Of a DNA stretch of 64,000 nt, positions 53,474 to 61,992 are shown in pieces (position 1 is the stretch's first letter; every line of letters begins with the position of its first letter). Both the position numbers and the translations under genes were made by a program. The stretch is taken from positions 248,001 through 312,000 of the forward strand of contig CAZCZL010000002.1 of the NCBI GenBank assembly GCA_964503315.1, given 5' to 3'. Below the pieces are notes generated by a model that made no database searches, was not told the DNA's origin, and saw only the letters and a program-made list of their open reading frames with translations. Source of the DNA: FEB-12 sp964503315 (GTDB taxonomy: Bacteria > Zixibacteria > MSB-5A5 > GN15 > FEB-12).

Positions 53474-54352
53474 ATGCTCAGACTACCCTTGTCCCGAATA
53501 GTGTTCTTGTTGGCGGCCCTCGTCCTTGCGCTTGCAGGATGCAAGGAAAAGGATGTGCCATATGTCATCGATGAAAACGAAATCGAACGGTACATACTTG
53601 AGACTGAACAAGGGCAAGAGCTATTCCGAACTGAAGGGTTGATCGCTACTAATCCGTATATCCTGCCGGCCGATAGCGCCACGTACAAAGATTCTGTTCT
53701 TTCCCACTCGCGCATCACCACTGTCACACTTGCCGATGGTCTGTACGATTATCCTAATCTCGGGCTTGTCGCCGAAGCATTGGCGCGAGTCGTCGATACC
53801 TACCTTGTCCGGACAGTTAGGATCAAAGAGAATGACACCCTGACGACCGACAACAAACGCGGCTTTGTGCGATATGGACATTTCCTCAAATTGGGAAGCG
53901 ACGCACAGGAGTATGTCGGGTGGGTGTTGTACGGGTTCAACGGGTTCGGGAATCAATCCGGTGATGAGTTAAGTATTCGACTGGCTTGGCCCGGTATGTC
54001 GCTCACCTACTTCGACCATCGCTATTACCCAAACTTGCTGAGAGATAGCCTACTCCAATTGCTGGGGCCGGGCTACGTGAAGTTGACCGACATGCGGGAG
54101 GCACAAGCGGCATATAATATCACCGCTGAAGTTCGGAATCGCTTCCGCCTTGTGCTCACCAGCGAGGGCCCAGGCGGGACGTGGGCGAACTCGGCCATGT
54201 CAGCCACGACCACGGCCAATCTGTTCCGCGATACAGTTCAGGCGCCGACACCTGCCAACCGACTTTACAACCTGATCGTACTACATATGTTGGGTGATTC
54301 AACCAGCCGGACCGGACGGACCGGCGTTTTTCTCCCCTACCGATTACCGTAG
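53474..54352 (+). CDS. lipoprotein of unknown function
   Basis: 292 residues. N-terminus RLPLSRIVFLLAALVLALAG with lipobox LALAGC (lipidated Cys about 23): an exported lipoprotein processed by Lgt. The mature part is mixed alpha/beta (DENEIERYILETEQGQELF, GLIATNPYILPADS, GHFLKLGSDAQEYVGWVLYG). I recognise no family. It is co-transcribed with uvrB by position (2-nt gap) and ends tail-to-tail with cvpA without any spacer. Confidence 0.7.
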   Translation: MLRLPLSRIVFLLAALVLALAGCKEKDVPYVIDENEIERYILETEQGQELFRTEGLIATNPYILPADSATYKDSVLSHSRITTVTLADGLYDYPNLGLVAEALARVVDTYLVRTVRIKENDTLTTDNKRGFVRYGHFLKLGSDAQEYVGWVLYGFNGFGNQSGDELSIRLAWPGMSLTYFDHRYYPNLLRDSLLQLLGPGYVKLTDMREAQAAYNITAEVRNRFRLVLTSEGPGGTWANSAMSATTTANLFRDTVQAPTPANRLYNLIVLHMLGDSTSRTGRTGVFLPYRLP

Positions 54353-54862
54353 CTAAGCTTCGGGCTCAGCCGGTACCTCGTCGTCTCCCCGATGCAATAA
54401 ACGATCATCCAGGATCGCTTTGACAGGCGTCAATACGCCTTGCAATACGGTCGTCTGTTCAACGGTCGTGCGTGCACCTGGCACGATCACCATCGCGACC
54501 ACCATTATCAATGCCGCGACCACGAGAAATATCCCGAGACTGCAGGCAGACCCGAGAACTGAGTTGACAATCCCGACCGGCGACTGTTTGACCTTGTCGG
54601 TAACCCACCGTCCGATCCATTTGGTCAGCCATATTGAGAGCAGGAAGATGATGAGAAACGAAACGGCGATCGTGATCGGTTTGCTGACGATCCGATAGAC
54701 CATCAGTTCGGCGAGGTCCGCTGAAAATCGCGCGGCAAGAGCAAATCCAACAAAGCTTGATACCAGCCAGACTGCTTGACTTAACAGCCCGCGTTTGTAG
54801 CCGGCGTAGATCGCCGCCAACGCGCACAGAACAAAGATGATGTCTAGCAGGAGTGGGCTCAT
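54353..54862 (-). CDS. CvpA-family membrane protein
   Basis: 169 residues with four membrane helices and the CvpA order: LLLDIIFVLCALAAIYAGYK, RGLLSQAVWLVSSFVGFALA, AVSFLIIFLLSIWLTKWIGR, NSVLGSACSLGIFLVVAALI. CvpA is linked to colicin V export and envelope homeostasis in E. coli; its molecular role is unknown. The C-terminus is acidic. It lies 15 nt downstream of the fabL-like gene. Confidence 0.85.
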   Translation of the reverse strand: MSPLLLDIIFVLCALAAIYAGYKRGLLSQAVWLVSSFVGFALAARFSADLAELMVYRIVSKPITIAVSFLIIFLLSIWLTKWIGRWVTDKVKQSPVGIVNSVLGSACSLGIFLVVAALIMVVAMVIVPGARTTVEQTTVLQGVLTPVKAILDDRLLHRGDDEVPAEPEA

Positions 54863-54877
54863 GCGATGCGCATATCC

Positions 54878-55624
54878 TTACATCAGCGAATAGCCGCCGT
54901 CAACGATCACCGTCTGACCAGTGATCCAGGATGCCTGCGGGCTGGCCATGAAGACCACCACATCGGCGACCTCCTCCGGCGTACCGATCCGCTTGAAAGG
55001 TGTCCGATCGGACACTTCCTTCTTCATCTGCTCGTAATTCGGAAAAACCTTGAGCGCGCTGGTGTCGATAAAACCACCGGAAACGCAGTTCACCGTTATG
55101 TGACGCTGCGCTAGTTCAATCGCCATGTATTTGACCATGTTCTCAATAGCAGCTTTGGAGACACCGATTGCCGCGTACCCCGGGATATAGCGTATCGAAC
55201 CGAGCGATGATAGTGTTACTATCCGGCTGTGGTCAGGCATGATCGGCGATGCCAACTGCACGCAATTGAGAAACGCGCGCGCATTGGTGTGCATTGATAG
55301 ATCCCACGCCTTGTCGTCTATCTCCAACATCGATGTATAGAGACCAAGCGCGGCGTTGGATATCAGGATATCGAGCTTGCCGAATTTCGATTTGATGCCG
55401 TCGAAGATCGCCGGGATCTGATCGTGATTCCCCATATTGGCGCGATGCGCGTAGCACTCGACACCGTACGATTTGATCTTCTCAACCGCCTCATTCGCCG
55501 ATTGGCGGCTGCGAAAATAGCTGATGACGACATCGGCTCCCCGTTTAGCCAGTCGCTCCGCTACCGCCAGGCCGATACCGCGAGTTCCCCCGGTCACAAA
55601 CGCAACTTTACCTTTTAAATCCAT
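54878..55624 (-). CDS. fabL: FabL-like enoyl-ACP reductase (SDR family)
   Basis: 248 residues, Rossmann fold with TGGTRGIGLAVAERLA, SNAALGLYTSMLEI and the catalytic region SSLGSIRYIPGYAAIGVSKA. The last block, with VNCVSGGFIDTSALKVFPN and TGQTVIVDGGYSLM, matches the Bacillus FabL pattern (SSLGSIRYL, GVSKAALEALTRYLAVEL, SGG..DT.ALK.FPN) better than general SDRs. FabL reduces the enoyl-ACP double bond with NADPH in fatty acid synthesis and is less common than FabI or FabK. A different SDR substrate remains possible. Confidence 0.75.
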   Translation of the reverse strand: MDLKGKVAFVTGGTRGIGLAVAERLAKRGADVVISYFRSRQSANEAVEKIKSYGVECYAHRANMGNHDQIPAIFDGIKSKFGKLDILISNAALGLYTSMLEIDDKAWDLSMHTNARAFLNCVQLASPIMPDHSRIVTLSSLGSIRYIPGYAAIGVSKAAIENMVKYMAIELAQRHITVNCVSGGFIDTSALKVFPNYEQMKKEVSDRTPFKRIGTPEEVADVVVFMASPQASWITGQTVIVDGGYSLM

Positions 55625-55663
55625 GTAAACCCTCCTGGTCGATCACCGCGCCAAGCGCGCGGC

Positions 55664-56368
55664 TCAGATCTCATATCCGCCGGACTGGCTTTCCAGCTCT
55701 TCGGCCAATGACTCCAGGTCGATCGTCGAAAAGTCAGTGCCAAATACTTCGCTGTACTTCACCAGCAATGTGCGGCGAAACTGCTCCATATCTACCGGCT
55801 TCTTTAAAAGTCGCTTGGCTGATGTCATCACCTTGGCGTTCAGCCCGCACGGATTGATCTTGTTGAATTCCGTCAACTTGGTATTGAGATTGATCGCGGC
55901 TCCGTGGTAGGTTATCCACTGTTTCACCGCGATCCCTATTGACGCGATCTTCTTTTTCCCGACCCACACCCCTGTGTTTTCTACCCCGCGTTCCGCCTCG
56001 ATGCCGTACTCGGCAAGCGCGCGGATTATCCCCTCCTGGACATCGTCCATGAACTTGTGAAGGTCTCTCCCCCGTCGGGTCAGATTGAAGATGAAATAGA
56101 CGACGAGCTGACCCGGACCATGAAAGGTGACATCGCCGCCGCGTTCAATGAAGTACGGAGTGATATCTGAGTCTTTGAAATTCGCATCATGCCCGTCGCG
56201 TCCGACGGTTATGACCGGCGGATGCTCCAGCAGCATCATTGTGTCGCGCGCCAGCCCCTGCTGGCGCATCTTTACCAACCCATGTTGCCACTCCAGCGCT
56301 CGCTCATAGTCGACAGTCCCGGCCTGAAGCACCCAGCCGAGCAACTTTTCCTGGGCAACGGTGACCAT
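55664..56368 (-). CDS. lipB: octanoyltransferase (lipoate biosynthesis)
   Basis: 234 residues. Motifs: LLEHPPVITVGRDGHDANFK, RGGDVTFHGPGQLVVYFIFN, GVWVGKKKIASIGIAVKQWI (catalytic Lys), YHGAAINLNTKLTEFNKINP and CGLNAKVMTS with the acyl-carrying Cys. It moves octanoyl from ACP to the lipoyl domain of E2 subunits. Its ATG shares one base with the stop of the E2 gene, and the E2 protein is its probable acceptor. Confidence 0.95.
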   Translation of the reverse strand: MVTVAQEKLLGWVLQAGTVDYERALEWQHGLVKMRQQGLARDTMMLLEHPPVITVGRDGHDANFKDSDITPYFIERGGDVTFHGPGQLVVYFIFNLTRRGRDLHKFMDDVQEGIIRALAEYGIEAERGVENTGVWVGKKKIASIGIAVKQWITYHGAAINLNTKLTEFNKINPCGLNAKVMTSAKRLLKKPVDMEQFRRTLLVKYSEVFGTDFSTIDLESLAEELESQSGGYEI

Positions 56369-57720
56369 TAACGCAGGTGCACCAGCAAGGAGGTCGGGTC
56401 GGCCAGGAATCCGTGCACACGATGCAGGAACTGCACCGCGGTGTGTCCGTCGATCAGGCGGTGATCGAACGACATCCCGAACGACGAGATATCGCGGATC
56501 ACGATCTGATCATTCACTACCCACGGCCGCTTGTTGATCATATGGACACCGAGGATCGCCACCTGCGGTTGCGCAATGATCGGCGTCGAGGCCGTCGCGC
56601 CAAACATCCCCGCGTTGGTCACGGAGAACGTACCGTCGGCGACATCGTCCGGTTTCAGCCGGTTCGTGCGGGCTTTCTCACCGAGAGAATTGATCTCGAC
56701 GGCGATTTCGACGATGGATTTCTTGTCGGCGTCCTTGATCACCGGCACGATCAGTCCTTCGTCGCGGGCCACCGCGATACCGATATTAAAGTAGTTTTTG
56801 ACGATAATCTCTTTTTCGGTCAACGACGCGTTGATCGTCGGGTATTCCTTCAAGGCGATACAGCAGGCCTTCACGATGAACGGCATGTATGTAATATTCA
56901 CGCCGTACATCTCGCGGAATTCTTTCTTGATCTGGTTTCGGAACGTCACCAGCTCGGTCATATCGATATCTTCGAAGGTCGTCACATGCGGTGACGTCTG
57001 TTTGGACTTCACCATATGCTCGGCGATCAGTTTACGGGCGCCGATAAGGGGCGAGCGCGTGACACGCTGAGCTTCCGGAAGTGGGGCAAATACTGGAATT
57101 TGCACTTTGACTTTCGGCTCTTTAGAAGCCGCAGGCGCAACCGTAGGGGCAGCCGCAGGCGCGGCATACGTGACAGCCTGAACCGGCTGGACTGGTGACG
57201 GGATCGGCGCGGCGGTGAATCCTTGAGCGCCTGAGCGCTGCTCAACCGCGCGCATTACGTCTTCGACGGTGACTCGACCCTCTTTTCCGGTCGGAATGAT
57301 TGTCAGCGGATCAACGCCATACTCACGGATGAGCATTCTAACCTTTGGCGACATCATTCCTTTGCCAATCTCGCCGGTCGCTTTAACCGGTGGTGCGGCA
57401 ACAGGGGCAGCCGCGGTTACTGGGGCCACTGGTGCGGGTGCATCGGCTTGAGCGGGACGGCCGGTCGACACGGGCGCACTTTTGCCATCTTCAATCGTGG
57501 CGATGCGCGAACCCACCGGAACCACGTCACCTTCCTTCACAAACTGGGCAGTCAGGATACCGGCGGTTTCGGCCGGAATTTCGACATTGACCTTGTCTGT
57601 CATCAGCTCAACTAGTGGTTGGTTGATCTCCACCCGGTCGCCTATCTTGACTTTCCACTGCAGAATGGTTCCCTCGAGAACCGACTCTCCCATCTGTGGA
57701 ACCAGAACATCTTGTGCCAT
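56368..57720 (-). CDS. dihydrolipoamide acyltransferase (E2) of a 2-oxoacid dehydrogenase complex
   Basis: 450 residues. Lipoyl domain at 1-78 (VELMTDKVNVEIPAETAG, lipoyl-lysine K43), an Ala/Pro linker, a peripheral subunit-binding domain at about 122-160 (MMSPKVRMLIREYGVDPLTI) and a second linker. The catalytic domain covers about 220-450 (RKLIAEHMVKSKQTSPHVTT), ending in SFGMSFDHRLIDGHTAVQF with the His and Asp of the DHRxxDG site. It transfers acyl groups from E1 to CoA. The single lipoyl domain suits a branched-chain or pyruvate E2; E1 and E3 are not in the window. The leader holds a hairpin that ends the nadA transcript. Confidence 0.92.
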   Translation of the reverse strand: MAQDVLVPQMGESVLEGTILQWKVKIGDRVEINQPLVELMTDKVNVEIPAETAGILTAQFVKEGDVVPVGSRIATIEDGKSAPVSTGRPAQADAPAPVAPVTAAAPVAAPPVKATGEIGKGMMSPKVRMLIREYGVDPLTIIPTGKEGRVTVEDVMRAVEQRSGAQGFTAAPIPSPVQPVQAVTYAAPAAAPTVAPAASKEPKVKVQIPVFAPLPEAQRVTRSPLIGARKLIAEHMVKSKQTSPHVTTFEDIDMTELVTFRNQIKKEFREMYGVNITYMPFIVKACCIALKEYPTINASLTEKEIIVKNYFNIGIAVARDEGLIVPVIKDADKKSIVEIAVEINSLGEKARTNRLKPDDVADGTFSVTNAGMFGATASTPIIAQPQVAILGVHMINKRPWVVNDQIVIRDISSFGMSFDHRLIDGHTAVQFLHRVHGFLADPTSLLVHLR

Positions 57721-57774
57721 ATAACGTTTCCTCTATCTCGTTAAACTAATATACGAACCTACGCATGTGAAAAC

Positions 57775-57793
57775 AGCGACCGATTTGGTCGCT
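57775..57793 (-). terminator. terminator downstream of nadA
   Basis: A 7-bp stem AGCGACC with GGTCGCT and a 5-nt loop. GTTTT follows on the minus strand. It lies between nadA and the E2 gene. Confidence 0.6.
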
Positions 57794-57816
57794 CAAGACG
57801 GCAAAATACGGCCATG

Positions 57817-58896
57817 TCAGCTAATTTCAAGCATTTTTTCCAGTGCCAACTTGGCCTCACTCTTGGTCGGCTCTGGTACCCTTATAGGCTTGATATCAGG
57901 GAAATGCTCCAGCGTATACGCCAAATCGTTTAGAGTCGTCCTATACATATTGGCGCAGACCGGACAGGTGTTGCCGGAAAGCTCAAATATCTTCTTGTCC
58001 GGGTACGTGTGGGCCATGCGATTGACCAGATTTATCTCGGTTCCGATGGCTATCACCGAGCCCGCAGGCGCTTTGGCGCAATAGTCAACAATGAAGCTGG
58101 TTGAGCCGGCGGCGTCAGCCAATCTGACCACTTCATGCGGGCACTCCGGATGAACGACAACCTTTACGTTGGGGAAGCGATTTCGAACATCCTCAACATG
58201 CTCGGGTTTGAAATTCGTATGGACATGGCAGTGCCCTTTCCATAGGATGATCTTTGCCTTTTCGATCTGGCTCGCGGACAATCCGCCATCGTCACGGGAG
58301 AAATCCCAGATTACCATCTCATCGGGCCGCAACCCATAATCCACACCCGTGTTGTGCCCAAGATGCTCGTCGGGGAAGAAGAAAACCTTCTCGCGTTTCT
58401 CCAGAGCATACTTGAGCGCCGCCTTTGCGTTAGACGATGTGCAGATCAGCCCGCCATTTCTCCCCGTGAATGCCTTCAGACCCGCGGCAGTGTTCATGTA
58501 CGAAATAGGCATGATCTTCTGCTCGGCGCCGAACGGCTTGAGCCATTCCCATGCCGCGAGTACATCAGCCATCTCTGCCATATCAGCCATGGGGCATCCG
58601 GCCAGCGGATTGGGCAGGTAAACGTTTTGATGGTCCGCCGTCAGAATGTCCGCGGATTCCGCCATGAAATGCACACCACAGAAGACGATAGTGTCGGCAT
58701 CCTGCTGGCGCGCCGCGATCTTGGACAACCCATAACTGTCGCCGATATGGTCGGCGAATTCGACGACCTCAAGCCGTTGGTAATGGTGCACCAGAATGAC
58801 GAGCTTTTTGCCGAGCCTGGTGCGGGCAGCGCGAATGCGCTCACGCAGGTCATCTGCGGTCGCTTCCCGATACTCTTTCGGTAGGGCAAAAAACAT
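57817..58896 (-). CDS. nadA: quinolinate synthase
   Basis: 359 residues. The three cluster-ligand cysteines are in IVFCGVHFMAESADIL, GGLICTSSNAKAALKY and GNTCPVCANMYRTTLNDLAY. Also VHHYQRLEVVEFADHIGDSY near the start and FFPDEHLGHNTGVDYG. It condenses iminoaspartate and dihydroxyacetone phosphate on a 4Fe-4S cluster to form quinolinate, the start of NAD synthesis. The extra CPVC pair is a known NadA variant. The oxygen-labile cluster fits its place at the end of an oxidative-stress gene run. Confidence 0.95.
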   Translation of the reverse strand: MFFALPKEYREATADDLRERIRAARTRLGKKLVILVHHYQRLEVVEFADHIGDSYGLSKIAARQQDADTIVFCGVHFMAESADILTADHQNVYLPNPLAGCPMADMAEMADVLAAWEWLKPFGAEQKIMPISYMNTAAGLKAFTGRNGGLICTSSNAKAALKYALEKREKVFFFPDEHLGHNTGVDYGLRPDEMVIWDFSRDDGGLSASQIEKAKIILWKGHCHVHTNFKPEHVEDVRNRFPNVKVVVHPECPHEVVRLADAAGSTSFIVDYCAKAPAGSVIAIGTEINLVNRMAHTYPDKKIFELSGNTCPVCANMYRTTLNDLAYTLEHFPDIKPIRVPEPTKSEAKLALEKMLEIS

Positions 58897-58898
58897 CG

Positions 58899-59981
58899 CT
58901 AGTCTTTCTTCTCAGACGGCGCTTCAGTTTTGGGTGTCTGCATGCGAGCCCATTTCTTCTGGGCCAATTCATGTTTGTCGGTCGAATGTCCCGGGCTGAC
59001 TTTGGCTTTCGGGTCGATATAGTTTTTCGCGTTATTCACCGCGATCGCCACCTCCCCGCACCCGGTTGATATCAATTTGAGCTTTCCTTCATAGGTGACA
59101 ATATCGCCGGCCGCGTAAACGCCTTCGATATTGGTACGCATCCGGCTGTCAACCTTGATGGCGTTATGCTCAAGCTCCAACCCCCAATCCTCAATGGGTC
59201 CCAGGTTGGTCAGAAAACCGATATTGAACACAATAGCATCGATATCGAGAACTTCTTCCTCTCCCGTGCGCGTCTGCACCAGGGTGACACGACGGACCCA
59301 ATCCTCTCCCTCGATCTTCTGTACTTCCCAGAATGGGAACTTCATGCGCACGCTGGAATTCATCACTTTACGGACCGAATCCTCGTGCGCGGCAAAGAAA
59401 TCGTTTCTATGAATATGGGTGATCGACCGTGCCACCGGTTCGAGCATCATGGAATAATCAAACGCGGAATCACCACCACCGACTATAAGGACATTCTTGT
59501 CCTTGAAATCATTGATACGTCGGACAAAATAGTAGATCCCGGCGCCCTCAAGCCGCTCCACATTGGGTATGTCCAATTTCTTCGGGACATACGCGCCAAG
59601 TCCCGCGCATATCACTACGGAACGCGAAACATGCTCTCCCTTGTCAGTGATCAAATGGATGATACCGTGAGAATCACGTTCCAACCCGATCACTTTCTCC
59701 CCCAGGCAGAGTGTATGCGGATACTGAAACGCCTGTTCCTTGAGTTGTCTGTTCAGTTCTTTCGCCATTACTTTAGGGAAGCCGGCGACATCAAAGATAT
59801 ACTTTTCCGGATAGAGCGCCATCAACCCGCCGCCGATCTCTTCGAGCATATCGATCGCCTTGAACTTGGTCATACGAAGCCCGGCGTAGTACATACCGTA
59901 CAGCGCCACGGGGCCGGCGCCAATAAACGTAATATCCTGCAGATCAGGACGAGCGAGCGGATCAGTGCTGAAGTTGGTCAT
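58899..59981 (-). CDS. ferredoxin/flavodoxin-NADP+ reductase, thioredoxin-reductase-like type
   Basis: 360 residues. FAD motif ITFIGAGPVALYGMYYAGLR, NADP motif NVLIVGGGDSAFDYSMMLEP and the second FAD block EGVYAAGDIVTYEGKLKLIS. The CxxC of thioredoxin reductase is absent: only isolated Cys are seen, so this is the FNR type (like YumC), reducing ferredoxin, flavodoxin or rubredoxin with NADPH. The C-terminal 40 residues are charged. It lies 2 nt upstream of nadA and downstream of peroxiredoxin, rubredoxin and rubrerythrin genes, which suggests a link to oxygen defence. Confidence 0.88.
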   Translation of the reverse strand: MTNFSTDPLARPDLQDITFIGAGPVALYGMYYAGLRMTKFKAIDMLEEIGGGLMALYPEKYIFDVAGFPKVMAKELNRQLKEQAFQYPHTLCLGEKVIGLERDSHGIIHLITDKGEHVSRSVVICAGLGAYVPKKLDIPNVERLEGAGIYYFVRRINDFKDKNVLIVGGGDSAFDYSMMLEPVARSITHIHRNDFFAAHEDSVRKVMNSSVRMKFPFWEVQKIEGEDWVRRVTLVQTRTGEEEVLDIDAIVFNIGFLTNLGPIEDWGLELEHNAIKVDSRMRTNIEGVYAAGDIVTYEGKLKLISTGCGEVAIAVNNAKNYIDPKAKVSPGHSTDKHELAQKKWARMQTPKTEAPSEKKD

Positions 59982-60095
59982 ACGACACTCTGTAACGCCG
60001 ATGAGTCTGTTGAGTGCCCGAAAGTTAGGCGGAAATTGTGCCCGTTGGTACGAGCGCTGACAGGATATTCCGGTAGGACCATGAAAAATGGCCGC

Positions 60096-60569
60096 CTACC
60101 GCTCAAGTTTTGATATCGCTTTGAAGAGCTCGTTGTTGTCAGGAATCTCGGCCGGAGGAACCTGTTCAATGAATCTAATGATACCCTGCTTATCTATTAG
60201 GAAGATCGTACGCTCCGCATATCCCCGCTTGCTCAGCACGCCGTACAGGTCGGCTACACGGCCATGCGGATAGTAGTCCGACATCAGCGGAAATGAGAAG
60301 CCCCCGTGTTCCTTGGCCCACGCCTGATGCGACGCTAATGAATCGACCGAAATGGCCAGAAGCTGGGTATTGTACTTCTCAAACTCGTCCTGAATAATCT
60401 GGTAGGCAGGAATCTGCGCGGCGCAGACCGGAGTCCAGTCGCCGGGATAAAACGCCAAAACGACATTCTTTCTGCCACGATACCACGCAAGGTTCAACTC
60501 CCCCTCATTATGGGTAGGTAATGTGAAGTCCGGCGCAAGATCACCGACCTTCAATTTAGCGCTTGCCAC
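60096..60569 (-). CDS. 1-Cys peroxiredoxin (AhpC/TSA family)
   Basis: 157 residues. Thioredoxin fold with the peroxidatic motif FYPGDWTPVCAAQIPAYQ (C49, the P-x3-T-x2-C pattern) and RTIFLIDKQGIIRF. There is no second cysteine anywhere, so no intramolecular disulfide can form and an outside reductant is needed. It reduces hydrogen peroxide or alkyl hydroperoxides. It sits between rubredoxin and the FNR-like reductase. Confidence 0.9.
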   Translation of the reverse strand: MASAKLKVGDLAPDFTLPTHNEGELNLAWYRGRKNVVLAFYPGDWTPVCAAQIPAYQIIQDEFEKYNTQLLAISVDSLASHQAWAKEHGGFSFPLMSDYYPHGRVADLYGVLSKRGYAERTIFLIDKQGIIRFIEQVPPAEIPDNNELFKAISKLER

Positions 60570-60610
60570 CTCAGTCTGTTCCGTTGCTCTCTCTCCGCCG
60601 GACCCGGTAC

Positions 60611-60808
60611 TCAGTACCTGTCATCATCGTTATTCCCCATGATGTCGCCGTCGTCGTCTTCATCCAGGAAGTCTTCGCCGTCGCCCATCAGCTCGTCTTC
60701 TTCTGACCACTCAGAGAACTTGCTTCTGGGGGCGCCACACACAGGGCAGCCTTCCGGTGGTTCTTCTTCATCGTGTACGTAACCGCAGATGTCGCACACC
60801 CACTGCAT
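60611..60808 (-). CDS. rubredoxin-like protein with acidic tail
   Basis: 65 residues. Both Cys pairs of the iron site are present: WVCDICGYVHDEEEPPEG and CPVCGAPRSKF, the rubrerythrin-type form with few residues between them. The rest is an acidic tail (DGEDFLDEDDDGDIMG). It carries single electrons to rubrerythrin or peroxiredoxin. It begins 41 nt after the rubrerythrin gene stops. Confidence 0.9.
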   Translation of the reverse strand: MQWVCDICGYVHDEEEPPEGCPVCGAPRSKFSEWSEEDELMGDGEDFLDEDDDGDIMGNNDDDRY

Positions 60809-60849
60809 CGTTGCTCAACTCCTGATTTCGTCAGTTCTGACGTTAGTGT

Positions 60850-61347
60850 CTAGTCCTCAAGCGGAGCGCCGTTGTCATAGCCAAACCAGCTATAATTCCC
60901 GGCCAACGCGTCCTTCTCAGCCTGCAGTAACTCGAAGTGATGATGTTCCTCATCAGCCAGATCATCGAAGATCTTGCGGAATGATGGATCATCTACCAGA
61001 TCGCGCTCTTCTCTATAATACTTGGTCGCGGCCAATTCCGCCTCAATTGCGAGATTGAGGAACTCCATCTCTGTGTGGCGCTCCATCACATGCCCTTTGC
61101 GGAAAACTTCCGCCAGCGCATTGATCCCCTTTTCGGGGAGCGGACCAATATCGCCCCCAACATACTTCTCAAAAATCGCGACTAATGTCTCTTTGTGGCG
61201 GATCTCGTCATCGCGCAACCCCTCGAGTTTGCGCTTGGCATCGGCGTTCTTTGCCTTGCCCGCCAAGATGTTATAGAAATAGTACCCGTCCTCTTCCCCT
61301 TTGATCGCTTTCTTCAGAATCTCGGCAATTCCACTTTTCGAAGTCAT
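60850..61347 (-). CDS. rubrerythrin-like diiron (ferritin-fold) protein
   Basis: 165 residues, four-helix bundle. Iron ligands in AIKGEEDGYYFYNILAGKAK and DDEIRHKETLVAIFEKYV (first E and ExxH), then LAIEAELAATKYYREERDLV and LADEEHHHFELLQAEKDALA (second set). No rubredoxin domain is attached; that job is taken by the separate downstream gene. It reduces hydrogen peroxide to water. It is first of the set with rubredoxin, peroxiredoxin and the FNR-like gene. Confidence 0.9.
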   Translation of the reverse strand: MTSKSGIAEILKKAIKGEEDGYYFYNILAGKAKNADAKRKLEGLRDDEIRHKETLVAIFEKYVGGDIGPLPEKGINALAEVFRKGHVMERHTEMEFLNLAIEAELAATKYYREERDLVDDPSFRKIFDDLADEEHHHFELLQAEKDALAGNYSWFGYDNGAPLED

Positions 61348-61376
61348 AATTTCTCGATGCTAAATCGTTAAGTGCC

Positions 61377-61895
61377 CTAAAGTTTGTGCTTAGCTCTAAT
61401 ATAGTCAACAGCTTTTTTTATCCGTTCAACCACAATAGGTTGCGACAACACCGCCAGCAGATCGCTGAGCGCCGGCCCATCCGTTTTTCCGGACACTGCC
61501 AGTCGTGTCACATGAACCAATCTTGCCTCTTCGACACCCGCCTCCCGAGCCACGTCGCTCAGAACTTGTGAGGTCGTCCCGCGAGTGAACTGCTCCAGGC
61601 TGGCCAATCTTGGCGCGAGCGTGGTGAGCAGATCGGCTGATTCCGGCACAAATAGCTCCGCCTCCGCCTCGGCGTCAAAATTGCGGTCGAAGAAAAAGAA
61701 ATAGCTGCCCAGTGACACAAAATCGGACACATTGCTAACGCGATCTTTCAACAATCCGATTATGGAACGGAGATACGTCCATCTCGTCTCCAGCCAGTAT
61801 TTGGAGGTCACTCCTGCCTCCACCAGCATCGGTGCCACGATGACCGCCAGTTCGTGATCGGACATCTCCGCAATTTGTCGCCGGTCGAGGGACAC
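61377..61895 (-). pseudogene. gltX: C-terminal (anticodon-binding) fragment of glutamyl-tRNA synthetase
   Basis: 172 codons from a possible GTG at 61895, or 162 from ATG 61865. The sequence follows the GltX C-terminal half: RRQIAEMSDHELAVIVAPML, RVSNVSDFVSLGSYFFFFD, TSQVLSDVAREAGV, RLAVSGKTDGPALSDLLAVL and IVVERIKKAVDYI. The catalytic half, including HIGH and KMSKS motifs, is absent: homology stops about 61883 and upstream DNA belongs to another gene (stop at 61993). It could be a decayed remnant after rearrangement or a kept stand-alone domain. The intact frame and strong motif conservation argue against old decay. A full gltX is presumably elsewhere. Confidence 0.65.
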
Positions 61896-61992
61896 TAATT
61901 CTCTTTCGTCTTGAAGTGCGTTCGGGGACTGAAGTGCTCGTAGGCAGATTGTTCCACAGGCTGTTCGCTTTCGGAGAGCTATTTCTGGGATG

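Noticed and set aside
59166..60113. Long plus-strand frame (315 codons) opposite the FNR-like reductase
   Set aside because: It is antisense to a gene with clear FAD and NADP motifs. The translation is rich in His, Arg and Asp as expected from reversed codons, with no family features.
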